Positions 1 through 7,687 of a stretch of 19,368 nucleotides of DNA are shown in pieces. Under the pieces are notes generated by a model. The model was not told the origin of the DNA and did not search any database. It was given only the letters and a program-made list of their open reading frames with translations. A program made the translations under genes and the position numbers. The stretch comes from Opitutales bacterium (GTDB lineage Bacteria; Verrucomicrobiota; Verrucomicrobiae; Opitutales; CAG-312): NCBI GenBank assembly GCA_017623955.1, contig JAGAOA010000190.1, forward strand, positions 1 through 19,368, read 5' to 3'. Position 1 is the first letter of the stretch; each line of letters begins with the position of its first letter.

Positions 1-818
1 TCACCCTTTATAAACATCTCAACACCGAAAATACCATACCCACCCAGAGCATCTGTAATGAGCTTTGCATATTCTTTTGCACGTTCTAAAGCAATATCAC
101 TCATTGGATGTGGTTGCCAACTGCGACGATAATCACCATCAATTTGTTGGTGACCTATTGGAGCACAGAATGAAGTTCCACCGCTATGACGAACTGTAAG
201 TAATGTAATTTCGTAATCGAAGTCTATAAACCCTTCTATGATAACCTTGCCACTTCCTGCACGACCACCAGATTGCGAGTAATCCCAAGCCTTTTTGATA
301 TCATCCTTAGTTTTTACTACACTCTGTCCATGTCCAGAAGAACTCATTACAGGTTTAACCACACAAGGCAATCCAATTTTTTCAACGCATTTTTCAAATT
401 CTTCAAATGTTGTAGCAAAAGCATAAGGCGATGTTTTCATACCAAGCTTTTCTGCCGCCAAAGTTCTAATCCCCTCGCGATTCATCGTGAAATTTACAGC
501 CTTAGCCGTTGGTATTACGCGGAACCCCTGAGCCTCAAGTTCTACAAGTTTGGTAGTCGCAATAGCTTCAACTTCTGGAATTATATAATTTGGATTTTCC
601 TTTCTGATAACTTCCTCAAGCTTTTGTGCATCGAGCATAGATATCACATAACTACGATCTGCAATTTGCATAGCAGGTGCATTGGCATATTTGTCAACTG
701 CTATAACTTCAAGACCTAGACGCTTGAGTTCAATTACAACTTCCCTGCCAAGCTCTCCACTCCCAAGGAGCATTGCTTTTGTGGCATTTGATTTGAATAC
801 GGTTCCTACATTTGTCAT
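1..818 (-). CDS. purT: PurT, formate-dependent GAR transformylase (partial, C-terminus cut by window edge)
   Basis: Phosphoribosylglycinamide formyltransferase 2 makes formyl-GAR from GAR, formate and ATP in cytosolic purine synthesis. The reading frame was translated by hand. It starts [17 protein letters not shown] and reaches [18 protein letters not shown], the N-terminal ATP-grasp-superfamily signature of PurT. Further on are [24 protein letters not shown] and [11 protein letters not shown] (nucleotide-binding loop), then [19 protein letters not shown], all typical of PurT and not of PurK. About 272 residues are visible of the roughly 390 usual for the family; the end of the ATP-grasp domain and the C-terminal domain lie outside the window. 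The start is five bases past the stop of the upstream lipid A/glycosyltransferase fusion gene, so the two are probably co-transcribed, although their functions are unrelated. Confidence 0.93.
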   Translation of the reverse strand, partial: MTNVGTVFKSNATKAMLLGSGELGREVVIELKRLGLEVIAVDKYANAPAMQIADRSYVISMLDAQKLEEVIRKENPNYIIPEVEAIATTKLVELEAQGFRVIPTAKAVNFTMNREGIRTLAAEKLGMKTSPYAFATTFEEFEKCVEKIGLPCVVKPVMSSSGHGQSVVKTKDDIKKAWDYSQSGGRAGSGKVIIEGFIDFDYEITLLTVRHSGGTSFCAPIGHQQIDGDYRRSWQPHPMSDIALERAKEYAKLITDALGGYGIFGVEMFIKG

Positions 819-823
819 ATTTT

Positions 824-2698
824 TTATGGGTTTATAAATTTTAAAGCTGATAACACTACATCTTCTACCGATATATTTTCTACATCAGTTCCACCTTGAA
901 TAGGCGAATTTCTCGGGCGCACAATAGTTTTAGGAGCATTGAAAACAAGTCCATTGCGCAAAGGATTTGTAGGTCCATATACTGCAACAACTGTACAACC
1001 TAAAGCATTTGCTATATGCGTCAATCGACAATCTGTTCCAATTACAAGAGAACAAGATTTCAACATAGACATCATTTCTGAATCAGATAATTTTCCAGCC
1101 ACAGAACGAATTTCAGCATATTCCGCTACTCTAGTGATATCGTATGCTGCACGGCAATCACACTCATCTCCTAAAACAACAAAGCTATAATCTTGAAGTT
1201 TTTTATCTAAAGTCTTGATAATTTCGCCCCATTTTTTCGCACTTAAAGCATGGTTGCCCGAGCCACCACAAACTATTGCTATTTTGTTTTTTGAATTAAC
1301 AATAGGCGTATCTAACGGAGATATATCTAAATCGCCTACTAACCCAAATTTTCTAAAGAAAGCTTCATAATATGAAAGTAGGCTTTCAGCTTCCGATGCA
1401 TAATCTGCATTGTATACACTGTTAATAAATTTGCGTTTACGCCCTTTCGATTGTATTGCTAATGACAACTGGGGCATTAACATTTTAGATTCTAAATCTG
1501 CTAAAAATGAATTCTCTATCACAATATGAGTATCGAAATAGCGATATCGCAACTTTCTAAAGAAAGATATTCTAGCACCGATATTAGCTGAATTAGGCGC
1601 ACAAATTACTTCGTCGGCAAAATTGAAAGACGATATTACATCAAAAAATCTATTTTCACAAATGACAGACACATAAGCATCTGGACGGCTTTCACGTAAC
1701 GTTTTTATTAAAGGAATCAAAGCCAACGAGCCCCTTAAAGATGACGGCAATGTTACAGCATATCTGTATAGACGTTTAAACTCTCCACCAGCTAATTGTA
1801 AACATTTGTCGTATTCCGACTTTGACATTTTTGGCATAGAAAACATATTGACGCGTTCCCAACGACGATGCAACCAAAGCCAATCTTTTCGAACCTCAGC
1901 ATCATTGCGTAAGAGATTTTCTAGCCATAAATTTACCATACCTGCTATATTACTGGTATCTTCTATCTGTAGCCATTCTGCTTTTATTTCTGCACGCCAA
2001 AAAGCTGTGCGTTTTGCATACATAAGTGCTACATGAGCATTTTTATGTTCTACTAAAATTCTAGGCAAATCAGTAGTAGAACAGATTCTGTCGAAAAACA
2101 ATGTTTGAACGCCCGAACGACCAGCATGTTGATCAATCATAAGAGCAACAGCACCATTCTTTTTCAAAAAATCAATAGATGCTCTCAAATTTCTACGTGA
2201 AAGTAATTCTAATCCGCAACGTTGACGAGATTGTTTTACCCATTCTTCAGTAGACTTATTGTCAAAAGGTCTATAAATAACGCCTACGGGAGGTAGCTTT
2301 ACATCTACTAACGCAGGCATTAAAGTCACGGCTTCCGACATGCATAAATGTGGAAGTAAAATAATCACAGGCGACGGATTTTCAACGTGCTTCGACAATT
2401 CATCTAAAACGTATTTATCTATCTTGACTCTAGGTTTCAATTTTTCGAGTGATATATACGGACTAGCCAAAACGAACATTCCCATCTCAATCATTCTACA
2501 AACAGATTCTTTTACAATAGCCCGTCTTTGTTTTTCTGATATTTCTGGGAAACAATGGGCTATATTGGCATAACCTATTCTCATACGTTTGCTCAAAAAT
2601 ATCGACATAAAATATGTCGCGAAGCAACATAACCCCCGTAAAATACACTCAGGAGTTTTTGAAAGTAAGAAACCTAGCACAAATATAAAGTATTTCAT
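824..2698 (-). CDS. LpxL/HtrB-type lipid A acyltransferase fused to a GT9 heptosyltransferase-like domain
   Basis: A 624-residue two-domain protein predicted at the inner membrane. Residues 1-35 hold a hydrophobic anchor. Residues about 1-285 look like the lysophospholipid/lipid A acyltransferase family: the HX4E catalytic motif is at H117-E122 (PHLCMSE), [18 protein letters not shown] is at 187-204 and WLWLHRRW at 273-280, as in LpxL/LpxM. Residues about 310-620 look like glycosyltransferase family 9 (ADP-heptose:LPS heptosyltransferase): [19 protein letters not shown] at 318-336, [18 protein letters not shown] at 477-493, and [14 protein letters not shown] at 554-567 followed by [10 protein letters not shown]. 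In the last part the usual D(S/T)G is TDC, so activity is less certain. LpxL enzymes and heptosyltransferases are normally separate proteins of about 300-350 residues each. The likely role is LPS acylation coupled to core sugar addition. purT follows after five bases. Confidence 0.85.
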   Translation of the reverse strand: MKYFIFVLGFLLSKTPECILRGLCCFATYFMSIFLSKRMRIGYANIAHCFPEISEKQRRAIVKESVCRMIEMGMFVLASPYISLEKLKPRVKIDKYVLDELSKHVENPSPVIILLPHLCMSEAVTLMPALVDVKLPPVGVIYRPFDNKSTEEWVKQSRQRCGLELLSRRNLRASIDFLKKNGAVALMIDQHAGRSGVQTLFFDRICSTTDLPRILVEHKNAHVALMYAKRTAFWRAEIKAEWLQIEDTSNIAGMVNLWLENLLRNDAEVRKDWLWLHRRWERVNMFSMPKMSKSEYDKCLQLAGGEFKRLYRYAVTLPSSLRGSLALIPLIKTLRESRPDAYVSVICENRFFDVISSFNFADEVICAPNSANIGARISFFRKLRYRYFDTHIVIENSFLADLESKMLMPQLSLAIQSKGRKRKFINSVYNADYASEAESLLSYYEAFFRKFGLVGDLDISPLDTPIVNSKNKIAIVCGGSGNHALSAKKWGEIIKTLDKKLQDYSFVVLGDECDCRAAYDITRVAEYAEIRSVAGKLSDSEMMSMLKSCSLVIGTDCRLTHIANALGCTVVAVYGPTNPLRNGLVFNAPKTIVRPRNSPIQGGTDVENISVEDVVLSALKFINP

Positions 2699-2773
2699 TT
2701 TCTACAACACCGATAGACTAAACATTTAGCAAAATAAAATCAATTTTATAAAGCAAAAATATTTTAATTTTGT

Positions 2774-2803
2774 AAAAAAAGGAGTCCTTTTTTAAGAACT
2801 CCT
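2774..2803 (-). terminator. Rho-independent terminator after trpA
   Basis: On the minus strand AGGAGT (2803-2798) pairs with ACTCCT (2785-2780). An inner CTT/AAG extension sits around a T-rich loop, and the right arm is followed by seven T (2780-2774). It lies about 24 bases past the trpA stop and closes the trp unit before the acyltransferase fusion gene. Confidence 0.85.
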
Positions 2804-2826
2804 CATAAAAATATATAAAAAAACGA

Positions 2827-3618
2827 CTATTTGGACATAGCTCTACTCAAATCTGAAACAAATTTTTCAGCACAATCGAGAGCATAATCCTCGCCTTTTG
2901 AATCTAGAGAATCATTTACGATTTCAACAAACTTGTTTACAACCATAACAGCATCTGAATATTCTGCAACTTTAGTAGCCATTTCTCCTGAAGAAATACC
3001 CAAACCAACGGCCACAGGCAATACAGAAATTTTACGGACATTTTCAATCTTTGCCAACAATTCATCTGGCAAAGAATCTCTAGTGCCGGCTGCATCAGCA
3101 TAATAAATGAAGCCACTTCCGCACTTAGAAATTTCCGCGATGCGTTCTAAAGACGAAGTTGTTGTAGCTAGAGGAATAAAATCTATTCCGTACTTAGACA
3201 ATTCCGAAGTAACTTCGTTGCTTTCTTCCATAGGCACGTCGACAATCAACCATGAATTTACCCCAACTTTAGCACTTACTTCTGCAGCCTTAGCTACGCC
3301 ATATTTAAATATAGGATTATAGTACGAAAACAGCACGAACTTCTTATCAACACCTTTATTGCGAAGACGTACAACCATATCGAAAATCGATTGTAGATTG
3401 CAACCATTAGCAATAGCTCTAGCGTTTGAAGTCTGAATAGTTTTTCCACCTGCGACTGGGTCTGAGAAAGGAACGCTCAATTCTATGATATCAGCTCCCG
3501 CCGAACATACACGTTCGATAAGTTTTTCAGTAAAACTTATCGAAGGGTCTCCGCAAGATACATACAGAACCAAGCCAGCTCTATTTTGCGATTTCAAATT
3601 TTCAAAAAGATTTTTCAT
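2827..3618 (-). CDS. trpA: Tryptophan synthase alpha subunit with degenerate active site
   Basis: TrpA normally cleaves indole-3-glycerol phosphate (IGP) to indole inside the TrpA2B2 complex. This 263-residue protein has the TIM-barrel family pattern: SCGDPSISF at 21-29, [14 protein letters not shown] at 41-54, YYNPIFKYG at 99-107, GLGIS at 205-209. Several key sites are changed by comparison with the E. coli enzyme, aligned by eye. E49 is kept (E46), but catalytic D60 is Gly57 (VAGGKT in place of LADGPT). Loop 6, normally GVTG, reads ADAAGTRDS. The phosphate-binding GSA reads VVNKFV at 226-231. The frame is intact across all these sites, so this is not a sequencing slip. The start overlaps the trpB stop by four bases (ATGA), implying translational coupling. 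The pattern resembles chlamydial TrpA, which has lost IGP lyase activity but still activates TrpB. Identity is certain; catalysis is doubtful. Confidence 0.93.
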   Translation of the reverse strand: MKNLFENLKSQNRAGLVLYVSCGDPSISFTEKLIERVCSAGADIIELSVPFSDPVAGGKTIQTSNARAIANGCNLQSIFDMVVRLRNKGVDKKFVLFSYYNPIFKYGVAKAAEVSAKVGVNSWLIVDVPMEESNEVTSELSKYGIDFIPLATTTSSLERIAEISKCGSGFIYYADAAGTRDSLPDELLAKIENVRKISVLPVAVGLGISSGEMATKVAEYSDAVMVVNKFVEIVNDSLDSKGEDYALDCAEKFVSDLSRAMSK

Positions 3619-4817
3619 TTGTGTGCCTCCAAATATTCCATAACAGATTGCATATCTTTATCACCACGCCCTGATAGATTGATAATGATAGATTTTGACG
3701 AATCCAAATCACGAGCGTTTTTCATACCGAGTGCTATTGCGTGCGACGATTCCAACGCAGGAATTATACCTTCTAATCGACATAAATTCTGGAAAGCCTC
3801 GATAGCCTCCGCATCAGTAATTGGCATATACTTTGCGCGTTTTGCCTCGTGCAAATATGCGTGTTCGGGACCAATTCCTGGATAATCTAAACCAGCAGAT
3901 ACCGAAAATGTATTTAAAATCTGACCATTTTCATCTTGCAACAAATACGTTTTATTTCCGTGCAACACGCCTACACTACCAGCATTCAAGCTTAGAGCAT
4001 GCTTACCAGTATCAATACCAGCACCTGCAGCTTCTGCACCATAAAGCTCTACATTATCATCTTCTATGAATGGCGCAAAAATACCTATTGCGTTACTTCC
4101 ACCGCCAATACATGCAATAACTTGGTCTGGTAAACGACCATTTATTTCCATAAATTGACGCTTTGCTTCTTTACCAATCACCGATTGAAATTCTTTCACC
4201 ATTAGCGGATATGGATGCGGACCAGCAGCCGTACCAATCACATAAAAAGTATCTTCTACCGTTTCAACCCAGTTGCGTAAGGCTTCGTTTAAAGCATCTT
4301 TTAGAGTAGCTTGAATGTCTGGAAGTTCTACTGCATTTAATTTTGCCCCGAGCATTTTCATACGAGCTACATTTTGAGCCTGACGACGCACATCTTCAGC
4401 ACCCATAAAAACTTCACATTCCATACCAAAAAGAGCTGCAATAGTTGCAGTAGCAACACCGTGCATACCTGCTCCAGTTTCAGCAATCAAACGTTTCTTA
4501 CCCATTCTGCGAGCCAACAGAGCTTGTCCTATAGTATTATTCACCTTATGAGCACCTGTATGATTTAGATCTTCTCGCTTTAGATATATCTTAGCGCCCC
4601 CACAATATTTTGAAAGGCGTTCAGCATAATACAAAGGCGAAGGTCTACCAACATAAGTTTTCAAAAGTTGCAAATATTCACTTTTGAAAGAGTCATCAGT
4701 CATAGCTTTGTTAAACTCATCTTCAAGTTCTTTCAAAGCCGTCATAAGAGTTTCTGCAACATATCTACCGCCGAACTCTCCGAACTTTCCTGTTTTATAA
4801 TCTATGTAATCTTTCAT
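3615..4817 (-). CDS. trpB: Tryptophan synthase beta subunit (PLP enzyme)
   Basis: TrpB condenses indole with L-serine to give L-tryptophan. The 400-residue length is standard. The PLP lysine is K91 in HTGAHKVNN, the catalytic Glu is E113 in AETGAG, the cofactor phosphate loop is GGGSNAIG, and LSGRGDKD lies near the C-terminus. [15 protein letters not shown] supports the TrpB1 type, which partners TrpA. One odd residue is M118 in GAGMHG, where almost all TrpB carry Gln (Q114 in E. coli/Salmonella numbering); the ATG codon is plain in the sequence. The upstream region carries the trp attenuator, and no Shine-Dalgarno sequence is visible before the ATG (AT-rich leader). trpA follows with a four-base overlap. 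No trpC, trpF or other trp genes are adjacent. Confidence 0.97.
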   Translation of the reverse strand: MKDYIDYKTGKFGEFGGRYVAETLMTALKELEDEFNKAMTDDSFKSEYLQLLKTYVGRPSPLYYAERLSKYCGGAKIYLKREDLNHTGAHKVNNTIGQALLARRMGKKRLIAETGAGMHGVATATIAALFGMECEVFMGAEDVRRQAQNVARMKMLGAKLNAVELPDIQATLKDALNEALRNWVETVEDTFYVIGTAAGPHPYPLMVKEFQSVIGKEAKRQFMEINGRLPDQVIACIGGGSNAIGIFAPFIEDDNVELYGAEAAGAGIDTGKHALSLNAGSVGVLHGNKTYLLQDENGQILNTFSVSAGLDYPGIGPEHAYLHEAKRAKYMPITDAEAIEAFQNLCRLEGIIPALESSHAIALGMKNARDLDSSKSIIINLSGRGDKDMQSVMEYLEAHK

Positions 4818-4879
4818 ATTTTTTTTATTTTTATGACCCTATTTAAAGTAGTATTTTTGGAGGCATTTTGTTATGGCAT

Positions 4880-4906
4880 AAAAAAAGCGACCATACAAAA
4901 GGCCGC
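4880..4906 (-). terminator. trp attenuator (terminator hairpin 3:4)
   Basis: On the minus strand GCGGCC (4906-4901) pairs with GGTCGC (4892-4887), with one G-U pair and an eight-base loop, followed by seven T (4886-4880). It stands between the leader peptide and trpB. The same 3-segment CGGCCTT (4905-4899) can instead pair over seven bases with AAGGTCG (4942-4936) at the end of the leader peptide, forming an antiterminator. The two structures exclude each other. It may also stop transcripts running out of the MATE gene. Confidence 0.9.
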
Positions 4907-4942
4907 CAAAGTTTAAAAACATTTTTAAACTCTTACGACCTT
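4899..4942 (-). promoter_or_regulatory. trp antiterminator (2:3 hairpin)
   Basis: AAGGTCG (4942-4936), covering the last leader codons AGG and TCG, is complementary to CGGCCTT (4905-4899) with one U-G pair. A ribosome stalled on the tandem Trp codons leaves AAGGTCG free, so this hairpin would form and block the terminator. A ribosome that reaches the stop codon would cover it. The 30 bases between contain a further AT-rich dyad (AGTTTAAAAA/TTTTTAAACT). Confidence 0.8.
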
Positions 4943-4965
4943 AAACTGTGCCACCAATTTCTCAT
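4933..4965 (-). CDS. trpL: trp operon leader peptide with tandem Trp codons
   Basis: A 10-residue ORF, ATG to TAA, reading MRNWWHSLRS. Two consecutive TGG codons (4956-4951) sit in the middle of the peptide. The stop codon lies about 27 bases before the terminator stem. This is the layout of a classical ribosome-mediated trp attenuator: charged tRNA-Trp lets the ribosome finish and the terminator form, while Trp shortage stalls it at WW and frees the antiterminator strand. No Shine-Dalgarno is visible upstream (AT-rich), as for other genes here. The ORF alone would be too short to call. The position, the WW pair, and the alternative hairpins together make it convincing. It is assigned by structure, not by sequence similarity. 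Confidence 0.88.
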   Translation of the reverse strand: MRNWWHSLRS

Positions 4966-4985
4966 TTATTTTTATGTTAAAATCT

Positions 4986-5023
4986 ATAATACGTAATATT
5001 TTAATTCTTATTAAGTTTGTCAA
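4986..5023 (-). promoter_or_regulatory. Probable sigma-70-type promoter of trpLBA
   Basis: TTGACA (5023-5018) is a perfect -35 and overlaps the TGA stop of the MATE gene. The -10 is ambiguous: AATATT at 17 bases, or a second pair TTAATA (5014-5009) with TATTAT (4991-4986), also 17 bases apart. Either puts the transcript start shortly before trpL. Confidence 0.6.
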
Positions 5024-6378
5024 ATATTTTTTTTATTTTTGTTAAAAATTACTATCCAAATGAAAAACAGAGTGATAACAAATGCAGCAAAATCTGATAA
5101 TGGGAAACTGTACCATAATCCATCAAGACCCCAATATTTTGGTAATATGTACAATAATGGAATTAGAAATACGCCCTGTCGCATAATAGTTACAATTATT
5201 GCGTATACTGGACGTTTTGTAGATTGAAAAAATCCTGAAGTCACAATGTTTACGCCAATAAATGGATAGCACAAAATGAGTATTCGTAAAACTTTTTCTC
5301 CAACAGGAATTAGATTTGATTCCTTTCCCAAAAACATAATATATAAATAATTTGGGAATAGTTCTCCGATAGTAAATCCCACTACGCAAATAAAAGTAGC
5401 AACAATTATCCCATAAATTAGGGTTTTGTATACTCTAGGCATATTCTTCGCCCCCCAATTGAATCCAATTATTGGTTGCATACCTGCACTAAGACCAACT
5501 ATTGGCAAGAACATAAAAGTTGTAATAGCCATAGCAATACCAACAACTGCAATGATAGCCTCGTTACCATATTCACGAGCTTGCATTATGTATAAAGCTA
5601 CACCAAGACTTGCAAAGATTTGCATTATCAACGATGGCGAACCTGCAGAACACATAGAAGTAAACAATCCTTTATGAACACGCAAATCTCTCAAACGAAT
5701 TCTTAGACAACTTCTACCTGAAAAATAGAAACATATTACCCATATAACTCCTATCGCCTGCGAAATTACATTTGCCAATGCTGCTCCAACACCACCCATT
5801 TCAAAGATGAACAAAAAGATGTAATCAAAAACAATGTTCATCCAACAACTGATAAATATGGTCGCCATAGCGTATGCGGGACGGCCTTCAGCTCTTATAA
5901 CATGACTCATCCCACCCGAAAGCTTTTCAAAAATCAATCCCGCCACTATTATTCTATAATACTTACAAGCATCGTCTATAATTTTATCGGTTGCTCCAAA
6001 CATCATGAGTACATCTCTCATATACAGCGACATCAAACATAGAACTATCAGATAAAAAAATGCAAATAAGAATATACATTGCGATAATATTTTTTCAGCC
6101 GAACGAATATCTTTCTTGCCTAAACTTATTGATAATATTGCAGCACTACCATGTCCAATAGTCATAGATATTGCCAAAAAAAACAAAGTAGGCGAAAAAC
6201 ATACAGTAATAGCTGCAAGAGCATCTTCACCACAAATGCGTCCTACGAAAATTCTATCTACCACATTGTAAGTAGCGTGAATTGTCATAGCAAGGATGGT
6301 AGGAATTGAATAGCGAAGCATCAACATACCTATGCTATGAGTTCCTAAGTCTTTTACATGTTGAGAATTCTCTTGCAT
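5020..6378 (-). CDS. MATE-family multidrug/Na+ antiporter
   Basis: An inner-membrane efflux transporter of the multidrug and toxin extrusion (MATE) family, nearest the MepA/NorM type, about 452 residues with around twelve hydrophobic segments. Family features include RYSIPTILAMTIHATYNVVDRIFVGR near the N-terminus with GEDALAAITVCFPT-like spacing. The repeat half starts near SPSLIMQIFASLGVAL, and GLSAGMQPIIGFNWGAKN is typical of MATE. The start chosen is ATG at 6378 (MQENSQHVKDLG). The upstream GTG at 6402 lies inside the tyrS terminator hairpin and would add only a short poorly placed extension. The substrate cannot be told from sequence. Its stop codon overlaps the trp promoter -35. It follows the tyrS terminator with almost no room for its own promoter. 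Confidence 0.92.
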   Translation of the reverse strand: MQENSQHVKDLGTHSIGMLMLRYSIPTILAMTIHATYNVVDRIFVGRICGEDALAAITVCFSPTLFFLAISMTIGHGSAAILSISLGKKDIRSAEKILSQCIFLFAFFYLIVLCLMSLYMRDVLMMFGATDKIIDDACKYYRIIVAGLIFEKLSGGMSHVIRAEGRPAYAMATIFISCWMNIVFDYIFLFIFEMGGVGAALANVISQAIGVIWVICFYFSGRSCLRIRLRDLRVHKGLFTSMCSAGSPSLIMQIFASLGVALYIMQAREYGNEAIIAVVGIAMAITTFMFLPIVGLSAGMQPIIGFNWGAKNMPRVYKTLIYGIIVATFICVVGFTIGELFPNYLYIMFLGKESNLIPVGEKVLRILILCYPFIGVNIVTSGFFQSTKRPVYAIIVTIMRQGVFLIPLLYILPKYWGLDGLWYSFPLSDFAAFVITLFFIWIVIFNKNKKNI

Positions 6379-6384
6379 AAAAAC

Positions 6385-6421
6385 AAAAAAAGGCACCGAC
6401 ACACTTTAATGTACCAGTGCC
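6385..6421 (-). terminator. Rho-independent terminator after tyrS
   Basis: On the minus strand GGCAC (6421-6417) pairs with GTGCC (6396-6392), with partial inner pairing (TGT/ACA), followed by seven T (6391-6385). The T-run ends six bases before the MATE start codon. Confidence 0.75.
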
Positions 6422-6433
6422 AAAATGAAATAA

Positions 6434-7621
6434 TTAAGCTTTAATTCGTAGGAATATACGTTTGCCTGATTGTAATACAATATCTTCGCCTGCCTTGCAT
6501 TGAAGTGTAGCAAAAACATCTGAAACCTTTTGCCCATTCAATTTTACTGCTCCTTGCTCAATCATACGACGCACTTCTTTCTTGCTTGGAAACAACTTTG
6601 TTGCTGCCATTAGATTGATAATTGTATCGCTATCATTTTCTGAAAGACTAGACCATTCAAATTCTGGCATATCTTCAGGAATTTCATTTTTCGAGAAAAC
6701 TTTTTCAAAATTAGCAAGCTCAGCATCTGTAATTTCTCCACCGTGAAAACGAGCAACCATTTTGCGAGCAAGTTCCTTTTTGCACTTCATAGGATGTTCA
6801 TTTTTCAACGATGCAATTTCTGCTGGAGAATAAAGCATTAGGTATTGATAGTACTTCCACATTGTTTCGTCGCTAATCGACATAATTTTGCCGAACATAT
6901 CCTTTGATGTGTCGTTGAAAGCAATGTAGTTGCCATAACTCTTCGACATTTTCTTTTCGCCATCGAGTCCAACCAATAAAGGCATTGTGATAACTGCTTG
7001 ACCAAATTCAAACCCTGCGTCTTTCTGTAAATCGCGACCTACAAGATTATTGAAAAGCTGATCAGTACCGCCCAACTCAACATCAGACTTTACCATAATA
7101 GAATCGTATCCTTGAACTAATGGATACAAAAATTCCACAATGGAAATTGGAGTTTTTGTTGCATAACGCTTTGCGAAGTCATCGCGTTCAAGCATTCTAG
7201 CAACTGTCATTTTGCGAGCTAAATCGAGCGTATCGCCAAAAGACATCTTAGAAAACCATTCGCTATTGAAACGAACTTCAGTCTTGTCCTTATCGAGAAT
7301 TTTGAAAGCCTGTTCCAAATACGTTTTGGCATTTTCTTTAACTTCTTCAGGAGTCAATACTGGACGAAGAGCACTTCTACCACTTGGGTCGCCAATACAA
7401 GCTGTGTAATCGCCTATAATGAGAACTGCCTGATGCCCCATATCTTGAAACTGACGGAGCTTGTTGAAAACAACCATGTGCCCGAATGTTAGGTCTGGGC
7501 GTGTTGGATCAACACCAAGTTTAACACGCAACTTTACGCCACGCGAGAGTTTCTCTTTCAAATCTTCAGCGCCTATAAAAACTTCGGCGTTCTGTGCAAA
7601 ACTGTCTAACTGATTATTCAT
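6434..7621 (-). CDS. tyrS: Tyrosyl-tRNA synthetase
   Basis: Charges tRNA-Tyr with tyrosine in the cytosol. The 395-residue length suits a bacterial class I TyrRS. The HIGH-equivalent is FGHM at 46-49 within GVDPTRPDLTFGHM, followed by NKLRQFQDMGHQAVLIIGDYTACIGDPSGRS-type sequence. The specificity region includes QGYDSIMVKSDVELGGTDQLFN, and KMSKS is at 224-228. An S4 RNA-binding domain ends the protein (RRMIEQGAVKLNGQKV, about 340-395). The GGTDQ and IGDPSGRS context points to the second bacterial TyrRS subfamily (TyrRZ/TyrZ-like) rather than the E. coli type; this is inference. The start codon lies only a few bases after the terminator of the upstream GH13 gene, so expression may depend on read-through or a promoter inside that gene's end. 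Confidence 0.97.
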   Translation of the reverse strand: MNNQLDSFAQNAEVFIGAEDLKEKLSRGVKLRVKLGVDPTRPDLTFGHMVVFNKLRQFQDMGHQAVLIIGDYTACIGDPSGRSALRPVLTPEEVKENAKTYLEQAFKILDKDKTEVRFNSEWFSKMSFGDTLDLARKMTVARMLERDDFAKRYATKTPISIVEFLYPLVQGYDSIMVKSDVELGGTDQLFNNLVGRDLQKDAGFEFGQAVITMPLLVGLDGEKKMSKSYGNYIAFNDTSKDMFGKIMSISDETMWKYYQYLMLYSPAEIASLKNEHPMKCKKELARKMVARFHGGEITDAELANFEKVFSKNEIPEDMPEFEWSSLSENDSDTIINLMAATKLFPSKKEVRRMIEQGAVKLNGQKVSDVFATLQCKAGEDIVLQSGKRIFLRIKA

Positions 7622-7625
7622 AAAT

Positions 7626-7664
7626 AAAAAATATTGCTCGATTATCTAAATATAACCGAGCAAT
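7626..7664 (-). terminator. Terminator after the downstream GH13 gene
   Basis: ATTGCTCG (7664-7657) pairs perfectly with CGAGCAAT (7640-7633) across a 16-base AT-rich loop that can form a short inner TTAT/ATAA stem. After one A come six T (7631-7626). The right half shares sequence with the terminator of the upstream GH13 copy, so it belongs to the duplicated unit. It ends next to the tyrS ATG. Confidence 0.75.
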
Positions 7665-7687
7665 GACAAGTATTTTTTCAATATCTT

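Noticed and set aside
6379..6402. GTG start at 6402 for the MATE gene (eight extra residues)
   Set aside because: It falls inside the tyrS terminator stem and the extra residues do not look like part of the family; ATG at 6378 is better.
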